Of a DNA stretch of 64,000 bases, positions 25,307-33,994 are shown piece by piece. Source of the stretch: JAWUWD01 sp034112085. Lineage in GTDB: Bacteria; Bacteroidota; Bacteroidia; Cytophagales; Cyclobacteriaceae. Made by a program: the position numbers and the translations under genes. The number at the start of each line of letters is the position of its first letter. Position 1 is the first letter of the stretch. The stretch is from the NCBI GenBank assembly GCA_034112085.1, contig JAWUWD010000050.1:1-64000 (forward strand), in the 5' to 3' direction. The notes under the pieces are model-generated. The model worked only from the letters and a program-made list of their open reading frames with translations, made no database searches and had not been told where the DNA came from.

Positions 25307-26385
25307 TGCTGGGATTGCTTATCGTGTTGATAACGATTCTTTTTGGAGATCTTCTTCTAATTTTTTTATTCCTTTTTAATAATAATAAGTACACTGTATC
25401 GGATTGTGATAAAATTCCTGTCGTATCTATTCTGGTAGCGATGAAGGATGAAGAGGCCAATGTTAAAAGGTGTCTAGATAGTCTTTTGAGGCTTTCTTAT
25501 CCGACTGATAAGTTGGAAATTTTAGTTGGGAATGATGCCTCGGAAGATGGAACGTTGATCATGCTTAATGAATACACTCAGAAATTCGAGCACATCAAGG
25601 TATTCGATATCACAGAGAAGGTCGGTAAACAGCATGGGAAAGCTAATGCGCTCGCACAACTTGTCCAACAAGCAAGAGGTGAGTATTACTTGATCACTGA
25701 TGCAGATATGTCTTTACCAAAAGACTGGGTCCAAAGTATGTTATCTGCTATGACTGAAAATATTGGACTAGCGATTGGTGTCACTCATGTTGAGGGGAAT
25801 CGTTTGCAAGATCTGGATTGGCTTTATGGGTTAGCAATGATCAAAGTAGTCACAGATTTGAATAAGCCGGTAACAGGAATGGGCAATAATATGATTATAA
25901 GTAAAGAGGCTTATCAATCTGTTGGCGGGTATGAAGCTCTGCCATTTTCGATTACCGAAGATTATGAACTATTCAAGTATGTAAAAGAAAGGGGATATCA
26001 GTGTGCTCATGTCTATCAGAAAGAAGTACTTGGCAAAACTCTTCCAATCAATGGTTTTCTCAACTTACTCAATCAGCGCAAGCGATGGATGAAAGGAGCT
26101 ATTCAGTTACCACGGCTGGTGATTGGTCTTTTGTCTTTACAACCACTATTTTATCTAGGGGCAACGATTATGCTATTGATAGATACTGACCTTGCTCTTA
26201 TCCTTGTGGTGATTAAACTGTTATTAAGAATGGCTTTTATGAGTGTCATGCGGTATCGATTGCAGTTGCCTTTTCGATTTTTATCCATCGTTATTTACGA
26301 AGTTTATGCCTTGATTATAGCCATTACCTCAGTACTATATTATTGGTTGCCATTCGAGGTGAAGTGGAAAGGAAGGACTTATTGA
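25303..26385 (+). CDS. family 2 glycosyltransferase, membrane-bound
   Basis: Processive-type GT2 enzyme. An N-terminal membrane helix precedes the GT-A domain (VSILVAMKDEEANVKRCLDSLL, nucleotide-sugar binding GNDASEDGT, DxD site in LITDADMSLP, catalytic ITEDYEL and QRKRWMKGA, which is the QxxRW motif), followed by three to four C-terminal membrane segments. 360 aa. QxxRW with ED suggests polymer or repeat synthesis like chitin/hyaluronan/poly-GlcNAc synthases. Its pairing with a deacetylase resembles poly-GlcNAc-type systems, but substrate is not determined. It overlaps the preceding gene by 4 nt. Confidence 0.9.
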   Translation: MMLGLLIVLITILFGDLLLIFLFLFNNNKYTVSDCDKIPVVSILVAMKDEEANVKRCLDSLLRLSYPTDKLEILVGNDASEDGTLIMLNEYTQKFEHIKVFDITEKVGKQHGKANALAQLVQQARGEYYLITDADMSLPKDWVQSMLSAMTENIGLAIGVTHVEGNRLQDLDWLYGLAMIKVVTDLNKPVTGMGNNMIISKEAYQSVGGYEALPFSITEDYELFKYVKERGYQCAHVYQKEVLGKTLPINGFLNLLNQRKRWMKGAIQLPRLVIGLLSLQPLFYLGATIMLLIDTDLALILVVIKLLLRMAFMSVMRYRLQLPFRFLSIVIYEVYALIIAITSVLYYWLPFEVKWKGRTY

Positions 26386-26418
26386 TCTTGAACCTGAATG
26401 AACAAGATCAACTCTGAG

Positions 26419-26442
26419 AGGTTCAACATTTAATGTTGAACC
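26419..26442. other. perfect hairpin after the GT2 gene
   Basis: Inverted repeat around GGTTCAACAT / ATGTTGAACC with a very short loop (TTA). No T-run follows on either side, so it is not a classical terminator; it may be an mRNA 3' end or processing element. Confidence 0.4.
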
Positions 26443-26472
26443 TTGAACATGCTCAGCTAATACTGGACAATC

Positions 26473-26502
26473 TTGTATGTGGCATCTATAATCTTAATTT
26501 TG
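26473..26502 (+). promoter_or_regulatory. promoter TTG-N19-TAATTTTG for tatD-ansA
   Basis: TTG at 26473-26475 and TAATTTTG at 26495-26502, with the 19-nt spacing expected of Bacteroidota sigma-A promoters. The predicted start of transcription lies about 24 nt before the tatD ATG. Confidence 0.72.
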
Positions 26503-26532
26503 TGACTTTACCCATGTAACTGGATTAAGTAG

Positions 26533-27315
26533 ATGTCAATGATAGATACGCACGCACATATTTATACAGAAGAATTTAAAAATGACATTGATGAGGTGAT
26601 CTCAAGAAGTGATGAATTGGGAGTAGAGAAAATCTACATGCCCAATATCGATCATGCTTCGATTGATGATATGTTGGAGCTGGAAGAGAAGTATTCTGAT
26701 AAATGTATTTCTATGATGGGACTTCACCCTTGTTCAGTCAAGAAGGGCTTTGAAAAAGAACTATATATAGTGGAAGAGTGGTTGGCAAAACGAAAGTTTG
26801 CAGGGGTAGGTGAGATTGGGACAGACTTATATTGGGATAAGACATTTTGGGCAGAGCAGCAAGAGGCACTCAACGTACAGTTGGACTTTGCAAAGCAATA
26901 TGAAATACCAGCGATCTTACATTGTCGAGATTCGATAGATGAGACCATAGATCTGGTGACGAAAAAGAAAGATGATAGATTATCAGGAATCTTTCATTGT
27001 TTCTCAGGAAATCTAGAACAAGCAGAAAAAATAATAGAGTTGGGTTTTTACTTGGGGATTGGGGGAGTAGCTACTTTCAAAAATGGAGGAATGGACAGAG
27101 TAATCCCATCTCTACCTTTAGATAAGCTAGTTTTGGAAACGGATAGTCCTTATTTGAGCCCTGTGCCGCATCGCGGTAAACGCAATGAACCTGCTTATGT
27201 CGAATTGGTAGCCAATCGAATAGCGGAATTGCAAGATATTGATGCAGAATTAGTGAAAGAAGCAACAACCAATAACGCTAAGATGATATTCAGTAAAAAT
27301 GAAATAACTGGTTAA
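26533..27315 (+). CDS. TatD family hydrolase
   Basis: TIM-barrel metal-dependent DNase/hydrolase of the TatD family. Motifs: MIDTHAHIYTEEF (metal-binding HxH), MMGLHPCSV, VGEIGTDLYWD (metal Glu), AILHCRDS, GIFHCFSGN and LETDSPYLSPVPHRGKRNEP (catalytic Asp). 260 aa, usual length. It is followed after 6 nt by an asparaginase gene, and both probably share the promoter at 26473-26502. Confidence 0.94.
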   Translation: MSMIDTHAHIYTEEFKNDIDEVISRSDELGVEKIYMPNIDHASIDDMLELEEKYSDKCISMMGLHPCSVKKGFEKELYIVEEWLAKRKFAGVGEIGTDLYWDKTFWAEQQEALNVQLDFAKQYEIPAILHCRDSIDETIDLVTKKKDDRLSGIFHCFSGNLEQAEKIIELGFYLGIGGVATFKNGGMDRVIPSLPLDKLVLETDSPYLSPVPHRGKRNEPAYVELVANRIAELQDIDAELVKEATTNNAKMIFSKNEITG

Positions 27316-27321
27316 ATATCA

Positions 27322-28413
27322 ATGGAACAAATAAGAGCAATGAGCAATTACAGAGAAATAAAAATAGACACTGCATCACCCAATGCACCCCAGTCGTCTG
27401 TTATGCTGATTTACACTGGAGGAACTATGGGGATGGTGGCAGGCCAGAGTGGATCACTTGTTCCTTTTAACTTCGAATCGATCTTAGACCATATACCATC
27501 TCTCAAGACATTTGATTTACATCTTACAGTTGCTGCGTTCAATGATCCTATTGATTCTTCCAATGTCAATCCAACACATTGGGAAATAATCGGAGATATT
27601 ATCCATGATCATTACGATGAATTTGATGGTTTTGTGATTCTTCATGGAACCGATACGATGGCATACACTGCTTCCGCATTGAGTTTCATGTTAGAGGGGC
27701 TCAATAAGCCAGTAATACTAACCGGAGCTCAGCTACCTATAGCTTCAGCACGAACGGATGCAAGAGAGAATATAATAACGGCCATTGAAATAGCTTCCAC
27801 TAAAGGGAGAGATGATCTACCCATGATTAAGGAGGTATGTATTTGCTTCGGTAGCTTATTGCTCAGGGGAAATCGTACAAGGAAAGTGGAGAGTCAACAG
27901 TTCGATGCTTTTGAATCTGATAATTGTCCGCCATTAGCCGAGGCAGGCATCAATATCAAATATAATCAACCTATAATATCTCATTATCAGCCGGGCAATC
28001 AATTGGTTTACTACAGTAAATGCTCAAGTGATGTAGTGATATTGAAGCTATTTCCTGGGATAACTATTCGACAAGTAAAAGCTATTTTGAATATAGAAGG
28101 ACTTCAGGGGGTAGTTTTGGAAACATTTGGCTCTGGAAATGGCCCGACAGATGTATGGTTTATAGATGAGTTAAAGCAAGCTATAGCCAATAGCATTATA
28201 ATAATCAATATATCACAATGTGTTGGGGGAGAGGTCGTTCAAGGGAAGTATGCTACGAGTAGTCAACTAAAGGAAATCGGTGTGATAAATGGTGGAGATA
28301 TGACTACTGAAGCTGCTATTACCAAGCTAATGGTGTTGTTTAAGAGAGATGATTTGGAATTTAATCAATTAAAAATCATGCTGAAACAGCCAATATGTGC
28401 TGAAATGAGCTGA
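27322..28413 (+). CDS. ansA: type I L-asparaginase
   Basis: Cytosolic asparaginase converting asparagine to aspartate and ammonia. Both catalytic threonine motifs are present: MLIYTGGTMGM near the N-terminus and FVILHGTDTMAYTASAL at about residue 110, followed by NKPVILTGAQLP and RTDARENI. 363 aa, usual for the bacterial type I enzyme; no signal peptide. Two Met codons (27322 and 27340) are possible starts and neither affects the domain. It lies 6 nt after tatD. Confidence 0.93.
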   Translation: MEQIRAMSNYREIKIDTASPNAPQSSVMLIYTGGTMGMVAGQSGSLVPFNFESILDHIPSLKTFDLHLTVAAFNDPIDSSNVNPTHWEIIGDIIHDHYDEFDGFVILHGTDTMAYTASALSFMLEGLNKPVILTGAQLPIASARTDARENIITAIEIASTKGRDDLPMIKEVCICFGSLLLRGNRTRKVESQQFDAFESDNCPPLAEAGINIKYNQPIISHYQPGNQLVYYSKCSSDVVILKLFPGITIRQVKAILNIEGLQGVVLETFGSGNGPTDVWFIDELKQAIANSIIIINISQCVGGEVVQGKYATSSQLKEIGVINGGDMTTEAAITKLMVLFKRDDLEFNQLKIMLKQPICAEMS

Positions 28414-28539
28414 TTTTTAGATATATTGAGATGTAATATTTGAGGAGATTAAAAATAATATTCTTCTTGCATTAAGCCATTTTTATTGATTTATTTGTGC
28501 CTGCGCAGAAAATCGGAAAAGCCCGATTGTGCTATTTAC

Positions 28540-28627
28540 AGAGAGGTGGCCGAGTGGCTTAAGGTGCTCGCTTGGAAAGCGAGTGTACCCCACAAGGGTA
28601 CCGGGGGTTCGAATCCCTTCCTCTCTG
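28540..28627 (+). tRNA. tRNA-Ser (GGA)
   Basis: Acceptor arms AGAGAGG and CCTCTCT pair over 7 bp. The D-arm starts TGGCCGAGTGGC. Anticodon stem CTCGC/GCGAG surrounds loop TTGGAAA, giving anticodon GGA. A long variable arm (TGTACCCCACAAGGGTACC) and T-arm GGGGGTTCGAATCCC follow. The long variable arm confirms class II tRNA-Ser. CCA is not encoded. Confidence 0.97.
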
Positions 28628-28706
28628 CGTTGTTTGTCTTGAATCATTAGAAACAATAAATAAAACAGTTTAACCTATTATTGAGATTATTTTTAACAAT
28701 TGAACT

Positions 28707-29552
28707 ATGAAAAAGTTATTGACCTTATTTGCAATTGTAGCAGTTTTAACCCTCGGGTACTCTACAAAATTGATGGCTCAGGAAACTGAAGAAGCTGATA
28801 CTGAAGAAACGGTAGACTCTTCAGCAGTTGAGGCTGATACCACTGTAGTAGAAGAAGCTCCTGTTGAAGAAGTTGCACCTGTTGAAGTTGCTGTCGAAGA
28901 AGAAGCCGAAGAAGAACTATCATTTCACCAAAAAGTGAAAGAAAAGTTCATCGAAGGTGGATGGGAATTTATGGGAGCTGTATTGCTTTGTCTTATCATT
29001 GGATTGTCGATCTCTATTGAGAGAATCATTACTTTGAATATGGCAACTACTAACACTACAAAACTTATGGCTAGTGTAGAGGATGCATTGGCTTCAGGTG
29101 GTGTTGAAGCTGCTAAGGAAGTAACTAGAAATACAAAAGGACCTGTAGCATCTATCTTTACACAAGGATTGATGAGGATGTCAGAAGGTATCGAAATGGT
29201 AGAGAAGTCTATCATCTCTTACGGATCTGTCGAAATGGGTAAATTAGAAAAAGGACTTGTTTGGGTATCTTTGTTTATTGCATTGGCACCTATGCTCGGA
29301 TTTATGGGAACAGTTATCGGTATGATTGGTGCTTTTGATGCGATTGAAGCAGCTGGTGATATTTCACCTCAGATTGTTGCAAACGGTATCAAGGTGGCAC
29401 TTTTGACTACAGTTGCTGGTCTTATTGTAGGGGTTATTTTACAAGTATTCTACAATTATTTAGTGTCTAAGATTGATTCTCTTGTGAATAGCATGGAGGA
29501 TGCGTCTATCACATTGGTAGATGTGCTTGTGAAGCACAATGTGTCTAAATAA
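28707..29552 (+). CDS. exbB: MotA/TolQ/ExbB proton channel family protein
   Basis: Inner-membrane proton channel subunit powering TonB- or Tol-type machines. N-terminal signal-like segment (MKKLLTLFAIVAVLTLGYS...MAQ), then an unusual Glu/Val-rich acidic stretch (about 27-75), then the MotA/TolQ/ExbB domain with three membrane helices (ending LIVGVILQVFYNYLV) and the conserved APMLGFMGTVIGMIGAF signature. 281 aa; the acidic N-terminal extension is common in Bacteroidota. First gene of a four-gene unit with a small membrane protein and two ExbD proteins. Confidence 0.93.
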   Translation: MKKLLTLFAIVAVLTLGYSTKLMAQETEEADTEETVDSSAVEADTTVVEEAPVEEVAPVEVAVEEEAEEELSFHQKVKEKFIEGGWEFMGAVLLCLIIGLSISIERIITLNMATTNTTKLMASVEDALASGGVEAAKEVTRNTKGPVASIFTQGLMRMSEGIEMVEKSIISYGSVEMGKLEKGLVWVSLFIALAPMLGFMGTVIGMIGAFDAIEAAGDISPQIVANGIKVALLTTVAGLIVGVILQVFYNYLVSKIDSLVNSMEDASITLVDVLVKHNVSK

Positions 29553-29578
29553 ATTGTAAACCAAAAAAATCAAAAAAC

Positions 29579-29908
29579 ATGGAAGTTTTTGTTTCAGAAT
29601 TCGGTATTTATCTGGCCTACGTTCTATTTGCAATAGCATTGGTGGCAGCCATTATACTACCGTTGATAAAAGCACTAGACGAACCTAAGCATCTTATGAA
29701 AGCTGGGGTAGGCGTTGGTGGATTGCTTGTGGTATTTTTGATATCATGGCTTATTGCAGATAATGAAGTTACTGCAATGTACACGACAAAAGATGTAGGT
29801 GAGGGTTTGTCTCAGTTGGTGGGAGGAGTACTTACAATGATGTATTTGTTAATGGGAATCGCATTTGCAGCGATCATTTATACAGAAATAAATAAAACGC
29901 TAAAATAA
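29579..29908 (+). CDS. small three-helix membrane protein of the ExbB/ExbD operon
   Basis: 109 aa, no named domain recognised. Three hydrophobic helices: about residues 10-31 (YLAYVLFAIALVAAIILPLI), 42-60 (GVGVGGLLVVFLISWLIA) and 82-103 (VGGVLTMMYLLMGIAFAAIIY). It lies 26 nt after exbB, and its stop overlaps the ATG of the first exbD (shared A), so it is translationally coupled. The position suggests an accessory subunit of the ExbB/ExbD complex. Confidence 0.8.
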   Translation: MEVFVSEFGIYLAYVLFAIALVAAIILPLIKALDEPKHLMKAGVGVGGLLVVFLISWLIADNEVTAMYTTKDVGEGLSQLVGGVLTMMYLLMGIAFAAIIYTEINKTLK

Positions 29909-30495
29909 TGGCTAAGAAGAAAAGAGGTAAACCAGAGATTAACTCTAGCTCGATGGCGGATATCGCTTTCTTGCTGCTGATATTTTTCTTGGTAACCACT
30001 ACGATTGCAAATGATAAAGGTATCTTGATGCAATTGCCTCCTAAGCCAGACGATATAGAGGACATTGATGTTAAAATCAAGGATCACAATCTGTTTAAGG
30101 TTTATGTAAACTCTGCAGATCGTTTATTGGTGGAAGGAGAACCGATGTCGGACGTTACTGAGATTAGTGATATGGTCACTGAATTTGTTTTGAACAATGG
30201 TAAAGACCCAGAAATGTCTGATAATCCAAAGGATGCTATTGTTTCTTTTAAAACGGATAGAGGTACAAGTTACGAGATGTATATTGTTGTATTGAATGAA
30301 CTCAATCAGGCTTATACTGAGATGTATGCCGCACGTGCAGGGGTGACACCTCAAGAATGGAGGGATTTGTCTTCAGATACAAAAGATCCAGAAAACAAGA
30401 AATTGTACAATATAGGTAGAGGGTTGAAGGATGGCGAAGTGTCATTTCCTAAAAACATCTCTATCGCTGAACCAAGTAAAATAGGAGGTAACTAA
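29908..30495 (+). CDS. exbD: ExbD/TolR family biopolymer transport protein (first)
   Basis: Proton-channel partner of ExbB. Short basic cytosolic N-terminus (MAKKKRGKPEINSSSMADIAFLLLIFFLV) with one membrane helix carrying the conserved Asp (ADIAFLLLIFFLVTTT), then a periplasmic domain of about 160 residues, longer than in E. coli ExbD. 195 aa. It overlaps both neighbours (start within the preceding stop, end overlapping the next ATG by one base). Confidence 0.92.
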   Translation: MAKKKRGKPEINSSSMADIAFLLLIFFLVTTTIANDKGILMQLPPKPDDIEDIDVKIKDHNLFKVYVNSADRLLVEGEPMSDVTEISDMVTEFVLNNGKDPEMSDNPKDAIVSFKTDRGTSYEMYIVVLNELNQAYTEMYAARAGVTPQEWRDLSSDTKDPENKKLYNIGRGLKDGEVSFPKNISIAEPSKIGGN

Positions 30496-30962
30496 TGTCA
30501 AAGTTTAGCAAAAAGGAAAAGGAAGATCCGGAAATACCAACATCTGCATTACCAGATATTATTTTCATGCTATTGTTCTTCTTTATGGTAACTACTGTAC
30601 TTAGAGAGACTACTATCAACGTAGAACAAAAAGTACCTGCAGCTACTGAATTGAAGAAGCTTCAACGGAAATCATTGGTAAGCTACTTGTATATAGGCAA
30701 GCCCACGAAACGAATGATACCTGTATTTGGTAAAGAACCTAGAATTCAAGCGAATGATGTTTTTATCGGTACAGATGAATTGGTCAAGTGGGTTTTTCAG
30801 GAGAAAGATAAACTCAATGAAGTTGAACGTGATCAAATTACCATCGCTTTGAAAGTCGATAAAGAAGCGAAAATGGGTCTTATCTCTGATGTTCAACTTG
30901 AGCTAAGAGAAGCTAATGCTCGTAAAGTACTTTATACTACCATTCTAAATTTAGATGACTAG
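30495..30962 (+). CDS. ExbD/TolR family biopolymer transport protein (second)
   Basis: Second ExbD-like gene, 155 aa. N-terminal charged segment, membrane helix with conserved Asp (ALPDIIFMLLFFFMVTTVLRE), then a periplasmic domain ending in the usual VQLELREANARKVLYTTI helix. Two non-identical ExbD subunits behind one ExbB is a common arrangement in this phylum. Terminator at 30983-31017. No TonB gene is in the operon; a TonB C-terminal domain occurs at 15511-16863 in a different context. Confidence 0.92.
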   Translation: MSKFSKKEKEDPEIPTSALPDIIFMLLFFFMVTTVLRETTINVEQKVPAATELKKLQRKSLVSYLYIGKPTKRMIPVFGKEPRIQANDVFIGTDELVKWVFQEKDKLNEVERDQITIALKVDKEAKMGLISDVQLELREANARKVLYTTILNLDD

Positions 30963-30982
30963 TTAATATAATTTTTTTGTTT

Positions 30983-31017
30983 AAAAAGCCTTTCTGATTT
31001 TCAGAAAGGCTTTTTTT
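30983..31017 (+). terminator. terminator after exbBD operon
   Basis: Perfect 15-bp stem (AAAAAGCCTTTCTGA / TCAGAAAGGCTTTTT) with a TTT loop, followed by T. Confidence 0.93.
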
Positions 31018-31225
31018 ATACCTAGTATTCTTTCCACTACTTATTCGGGTCTTCAAACGATTGTATATGGACTTATGATTTATTAGTGATTACTGATGTA
31101 GTACACAGAGATTTTGGAATTTCAATCTACAGAGTGCCATAGATTCCCCTACTGAAGACTCTTAAAAAGAGCTAGGAATCTAATTAGAATATTGATTTAC
31201 TCTCAACTCATGCTATCTTACCCCC

Positions 31226-32539
31226 ATGGAGTTAAATAATAAGAAAGTCACTAATGCATGGTGCATGTACGATTGGGCCAATTCAGTCTATTCATTGACA
31301 ATTACTACAGCCGTATTCCCCATATACTATGAAGCTGTAACTAAAGGTGCAGATGGATCAAGTCTAATCTCTTTCTTTGGTTGGGAACTGCCCAATACAG
31401 TTTTGTACTCTTATGCACTGTCTTTTTCATTTTTATTTACAGCTTTAATACTGCCACTATTGACCGGAATGGCAGATTATGGAGGAAAAAAGAAGATTTT
31501 TCTTAAGATATTCTCCTATTTGGGATCAGCAGCTTGTATTGGACTATTCTTTTTTGACGGTGATAATATTGAGTATGGGATATTGATGTCAGTAATTGCG
31601 AGTATTGGTTATTCTGGAAGCTTAGTTTTTTACAATGCTTTTCTTCCTGAGATCTCGACAGCCGATAGCTATGATAAATTAAGTGCAAGGGGGTATTCCT
31701 TTGGTTATGTAGGGAGTGTTTTACTATTGATTTTAAATTTGGCAATGCTTCAAATGCCTGAATGGTTTGGAATGGAAGCGGGTACTTCTCTACCAGCTAA
31801 GATATCCTTTGTTACAGTCGGGATTTGGTGGGCCGGGTTTGCACAAATTACTTTCAATAGATTGCCAGAGAAGAATAGGGATCAGACTATCACTAAAGAT
31901 TTGTTGATGAAAGGGTATAAGGAAATAAGGAAGGTCTATCAAAGTTTGGTAGATCTCCCAATGTTAAAGAACTTCTTAATGTCATTTTTCTTTTATAATG
32001 CGGGAGCACAATCTGTGATGTATCTGGCAACTTTATTTGGAACCAACGAACTTGATATGGATACAGGGGCATTAATATTGACTGTACTGATCATACAGTT
32101 GGTGGCAATAGGAGGCTCATATTTATTTGCATACGTATCTAAACTACGTGGTAATAAGACATCCTTAATGATCATGATAGTGATCTGGATAGGGATTTGT
32201 TTCGCGGCTTACTTTGTAGCTACGCAGAATCAATTTTATGTACTAGCCTTTGTGGTAGGGATGGTTATGGGAGGAATTCAAGCTTTGTCTAGAGCTACTT
32301 ATGCTAAATTAATTCCTAGAGATACTAAAGATACCGCGAGTTATTTTAGCTTCTACGATGTGACTTTCAATGTGTCAATTGTATTTGGAACATTGTCTTA
32401 TGGGGTGATTGAACATGTGACTGGATCTATGCGCAATAGCGCATTGTCACTGGGATTGTTCTTTATTGTGGGAATGATATTGTTAGCAATCACCAAGATG
32501 CCCTTTGTTAAAAACGACTCTTCAGATAGCGATGATTAA
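31226..32539 (+). CDS. UMF1-family MFS transporter
   Basis: Twelve-helix major facilitator of the UMF1/Atg22-like family. The N-terminal signature NAWCMYDWANSVYSLTITTAVFPIYY is characteristic. Further hallmarks are LPLLTGMADYGGKKK in the loop between helices 2 and 3 and GMVMGGIQALSRATYAKLIP in the C-terminal half. 437 aa, usual length. The substrate is unknown; amino acid efflux is suggested for the eukaryotic relatives. Monocistronic by spacing (263 nt upstream, 137 nt downstream to a convergent gene). Confidence 0.9.
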   Translation: MELNNKKVTNAWCMYDWANSVYSLTITTAVFPIYYEAVTKGADGSSLISFFGWELPNTVLYSYALSFSFLFTALILPLLTGMADYGGKKKIFLKIFSYLGSAACIGLFFFDGDNIEYGILMSVIASIGYSGSLVFYNAFLPEISTADSYDKLSARGYSFGYVGSVLLLILNLAMLQMPEWFGMEAGTSLPAKISFVTVGIWWAGFAQITFNRLPEKNRDQTITKDLLMKGYKEIRKVYQSLVDLPMLKNFLMSFFFYNAGAQSVMYLATLFGTNELDMDTGALILTVLIIQLVAIGGSYLFAYVSKLRGNKTSLMIMIVIWIGICFAAYFVATQNQFYVLAFVVGMVMGGIQALSRATYAKLIPRDTKDTASYFSFYDVTFNVSIVFGTLSYGVIEHVTGSMRNSALSLGLFFIVGMILLAITKMPFVKNDSSDSDD

Positions 32540-32676
32540 TCATTATAAGTATTTATACTCTGATATAAGTTATTTCGCTGAGTAACATAGAAACCCTTAC
32601 CATCAGTTGACTATTGCAAATGGCGGTAATGATTTCTACTGGATAACCTATTGATGAGGATAAATAAGACTAAATT

Positions 32677-33450
32677 TTAGTCATACCTCAAATGCTTCAC
32701 AGAATCACCTGAATTTGCCAATTCTTCAAGCGCTTCAATACCAATTTGAAGGTGATGATTGACAAAGCTAGTCGTTACCGCTTTGTCACTTTCTGATGTT
32801 TTCACGCCATGTGGAACCATTGGGTTGTCAGAGACGAGCAGCAAAGCACCTCTTGGTATTTCATTCATAAATCCAACAGTGAAAAGAGTAGCTGTTTCCA
32901 TATCAACACCTATACTTCTAGTCTTGCGTAAGTATTTTTTAAATTTCTCATCATGTTCCCAAACTCTTCGATTAGTAGTATAAACAGTACCTGTCCAATA
33001 ATCTAATTCGTGTTTTTTTATCATTGAAGATACTGCACGCTGCAGGCTGAAAGAGGGCAATGCAGGAATTTCAGGTGGCATATAGTCATTACTCGTACCT
33101 TCACCTCTAATAGCGGCAATAGGAAGGATTAGATCACCAAGTTTTGTTTTCTTTTTTAGTCCTCCGCACTTACCTAAGAAGAGCGTAGCTTTCGGGTGAA
33201 TTGCAGAAAGTAAATCCATCACTGTAGCTGCCATGGCACTACCCATTCCAAAGTTGATTATTGTGATATTATTGGCAGTGGCAGTCTGCATTGGTTTGTC
33301 TTTTCCAATAACTTCAACATTGTTTGTCTCTGCAAAAGTGTGCACATAGTTGATGAAGTTGGTCAGTAAGATGTATTCTCCAAAACCTTCTAACGGAGTT
33401 CCTGTATATCTTGGCAACCAATTCTCTACGATATCTTTTTTAGTGTTCAT
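32677..33450 (-). CDS. amn: AMP nucleosidase
   Basis: Phosphorylase-superfamily enzyme splitting AMP into adenine and ribose 5-phosphate. Core motifs: INFGMGSAMAATVMDLL, TLFLGKCGGLK, GDLILPIAAIRGEGTSNDYMPPEIPALP, the purine-site VDMETATLFTVGF and LLLVSDNPMVPHGVKT with the catalytic Asp. At 257 aa it is the short form found in Bacteroidota, lacking the large N-terminal domain of the E. coli enzyme. It is divergent from the HsdR-N gene with only 42 nt between starts. Confidence 0.9.
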   Translation of the reverse strand: MNTKKDIVENWLPRYTGTPLEGFGEYILLTNFINYVHTFAETNNVEVIGKDKPMQTATANNITIINFGMGSAMAATVMDLLSAIHPKATLFLGKCGGLKKKTKLGDLILPIAAIRGEGTSNDYMPPEIPALPSFSLQRAVSSMIKKHELDYWTGTVYTTNRRVWEHDEKFKKYLRKTRSIGVDMETATLFTVGFMNEIPRGALLLVSDNPMVPHGVKTSESDKAVTTSFVNHHLQIGIEALEELANSGDSVKHLRYD

Positions 33451-33492
33451 GATTTTTGTTCTTTTGAGTATGAATCAGCCATACAACCGATA

Positions 33493-33939
33493 GTGGAGTT
33501 ACCAGTATTGAACCTACCTAAGTACGAGCTTCAAATCAAAAATAGAGAAGGAAAGCCATTTATTTATGATTGTGCTAGAAAAAAAATGGTAGTGCTTACT
33601 CCTGAAGAGTGGGTACGTCAAAATTTTATGCACTTCCTGATCAATGAATTGAAATATCCGAAATCACTTATGAAAGTTGAATCAGGCCTTGGCTATAACC
33701 AGCTTCAAAAGAGATCAGATGTCAAGGTATTTGATCGATCTGGAAGCCCATTTGCCATCATAGAATGTAAAGCCCCTTCAGTAAAAATTTCAAAGGAGGC
33801 CTTTGATCAAGCAGCTACTTACAATAAGACTTTCAGAGCACCCTACATAATCGTTACTAATGGGATGGAACACTTCTGTAGCTCAATTGATTTTGAGACT
33901 GGCACATCAAAATTTATTGATGGGTTTCCAAATTTTTGA
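33493..33939 (+). CDS. HsdR N-terminal-like (PD-(D/E)xK) protein, stand-alone
   Basis: 148-aa protein resembling the N-terminal nuclease domain of type I restriction HsdR subunits, with no helicase domain and no HsdM/HsdS nearby. The catalytic-type motif is intact: LQKRSDVKVFD (Asp) and FAIIECKAPSVKIS (ExK). GTG start 42 nt from the start of the divergent AMP nucleosidase gene. Solitary proteins of this kind are conserved in Bacteroidota and are not restriction systems; the role is unknown. It ends at a bidirectional terminator shared with the convergent alanine dehydrogenase gene. Confidence 0.85.
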   Translation: MELPVLNLPKYELQIKNREGKPFIYDCARKKMVVLTPEEWVRQNFMHFLINELKYPKSLMKVESGLGYNQLQKRSDVKVFDRSGSPFAIIECKAPSVKISKEAFDQAATYNKTFRAPYIIVTNGMEHFCSSIDFETGTSKFIDGFPNF

Positions 33940-33947
33940 CAATAAAA

Positions 33948-33973
33948 AAGGCTGTTTCAAACGAAACAGCCTT
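33948..33973. terminator. bidirectional terminator
   Basis: AAGGCTGTTTC-AAAC-GAAACAGCCTT, a perfect 11-bp stem with 4-nt loop between convergent genes, with A-run on one side. Confidence 0.85.
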
Positions 33974-33994
33974 AATGTTAAACCTAGTTTGTGA

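Noticed and set aside
26419..26442. Perfect hairpin after GT2 as a rho-independent terminator
   Set aside because: No T-run on either strand; recorded only as a hairpin.
33493..33939. Type I restriction-modification locus
   Set aside because: No helicase domain, HsdM or HsdS anywhere near; single short nuclease-fold protein only.
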